This document shows, piece after piece, positions 63,917 to 64,000 of a DNA stretch of 64,000 nucleotides. The stretch is taken from assembly GCA_028284145.1 (NCBI GenBank), contig JANQSH010000039.1, positions 37,869-101,868 of the forward strand, read 5' to 3'. The stretch's first letter is position 1. The number at the start of each line of letters is the position of its first letter. The notes under the pieces are model-generated. The model saw nothing but the letters and a program-made list of their open reading frames with translations, did no database searches and was not told where the DNA came from. Origin of the DNA: Planctomycetaceae bacterium (GTDB taxonomy: Bacteria; Planctomycetota; Planctomycetia; Planctomycetales; Planctomycetaceae). A program made the translations under genes and the position numbers.

Positions 63917-64000
63917 TCACTCAGTCGGAGGATCGAGTCCCCGGCGTTTGAAGTGGGATTGTTTCGCGTGCCACTGGTGCATTCTTCGCCAGTTTGACCA
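63917..64000 (-). mobile_element. C-terminal end of a probable transposase gene, cut by window edge
   Basis: The last 27 codons plus stop of a minus-strand gene. The basic, His/Arg/Trp-rich end (SNWRRMHQWHAKQSHFKRRG) resembles the C-termini of some DDE transposases, with the W-R-R-x-H-Q pattern I associate with IS701-like elements. The bases after the stop (ACTGTAGTAC on the minus strand) could be the element end. This is inferred from a short tail; a different gene is possible. Confidence 0.45.

Noticed and set aside
63920..63960. tRNA-like T-arm (GGATCGAGTCC)
   Set aside because: No cloverleaf can be drawn around it, and the sequence reads as a transposase-like C-terminus.

Overview
The window looks like a chromosomal stretch of a planctomycete (Planctomycetales-like bacterium). 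This is an inference from gene content, not from a search. The pointers are many signal-peptide and lipoprotein proteins of unknown function, a Tat-type Gfo/Idh/MocA oxidoreductase, a DoxX protein with a very large extracytoplasmic insert, greatly enlarged PstC and PstA proteins, and weak or missing Shine-Dalgarno sites at many starts. No rRNA, tRNA or CRISPR array was seen.

Layout. 1-2.5 kb: xylose isomerase with the 5' part of a sugar kinase, then a lipoprotein. 2.5-7 kb: a secreted protein, pyrD, trpS, a membrane protein and acpS. 6.9-25.9 kb: a large exopolysaccharide locus, all on the minus strand. In transcription order it encodes a Wza-type exporter, a Wzz-type chain-length protein, an initiating phosphoglycosyl transferase, a polysaccharide deacetylase, a flippase, an O-antigen ligase/polymerase, two FemAB/GNAT-like proteins, a GT4, a WecG-type transferase, a GDP-mannose 3,5-epimerase-like enzyme, a GT2, an unknown membrane protein, a nucleotidyltransferase and a PIG-L deacetylase. 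26-46 kb: mixed housekeeping and envelope genes (SAM hydroxide adenosyltransferase, bioD, map, two SpoU methyltransferases, FAH-family enzyme, TPR lipoprotein, Gfo/Idh/MocA, DoxX, apbE, leuD, leuC). 46.4-50.3 kb: a compact nitric-oxide/redox group (Rrf2 regulator, short Hcp, protoglobin, single-domain globin, CBS-pair protein). 50.7-53.5 kb: a thioredoxin-fold protein with an FtsX-type ABC transporter. 53.5-63.8 kb: a phosphate regulon (phoU divergent from pstS, then pstC, pstA, pstB and an OmpR-family regulator), with four 11-bp-spaced Pho-box-like repeats upstream of pstS. The last bases hold the 3' end of what looks like a transposase.

The most notable non-gene signal is a dispersed element of about 100 bp, called R1 here, present in 12 copies. 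It has short imperfect terminal inverted repeats beginning TAGAGC, a 15-bp palindrome (GAGCGTATTACGCTC) at one end, and internal hairpins. Most copies are intergenic. Two supply the TAG stop codon of the preceding gene (pstS and the terminal regulator), and one forms the C-terminal tail and stop of a FemAB-like protein. Downstream of genes it is almost always inserted in one orientation. A second element, R2 (about 100 bp, four copies), is found next to R1 in three of its four copies. R1 behaves like a MITE that may also act as a 3'-end RNA element.
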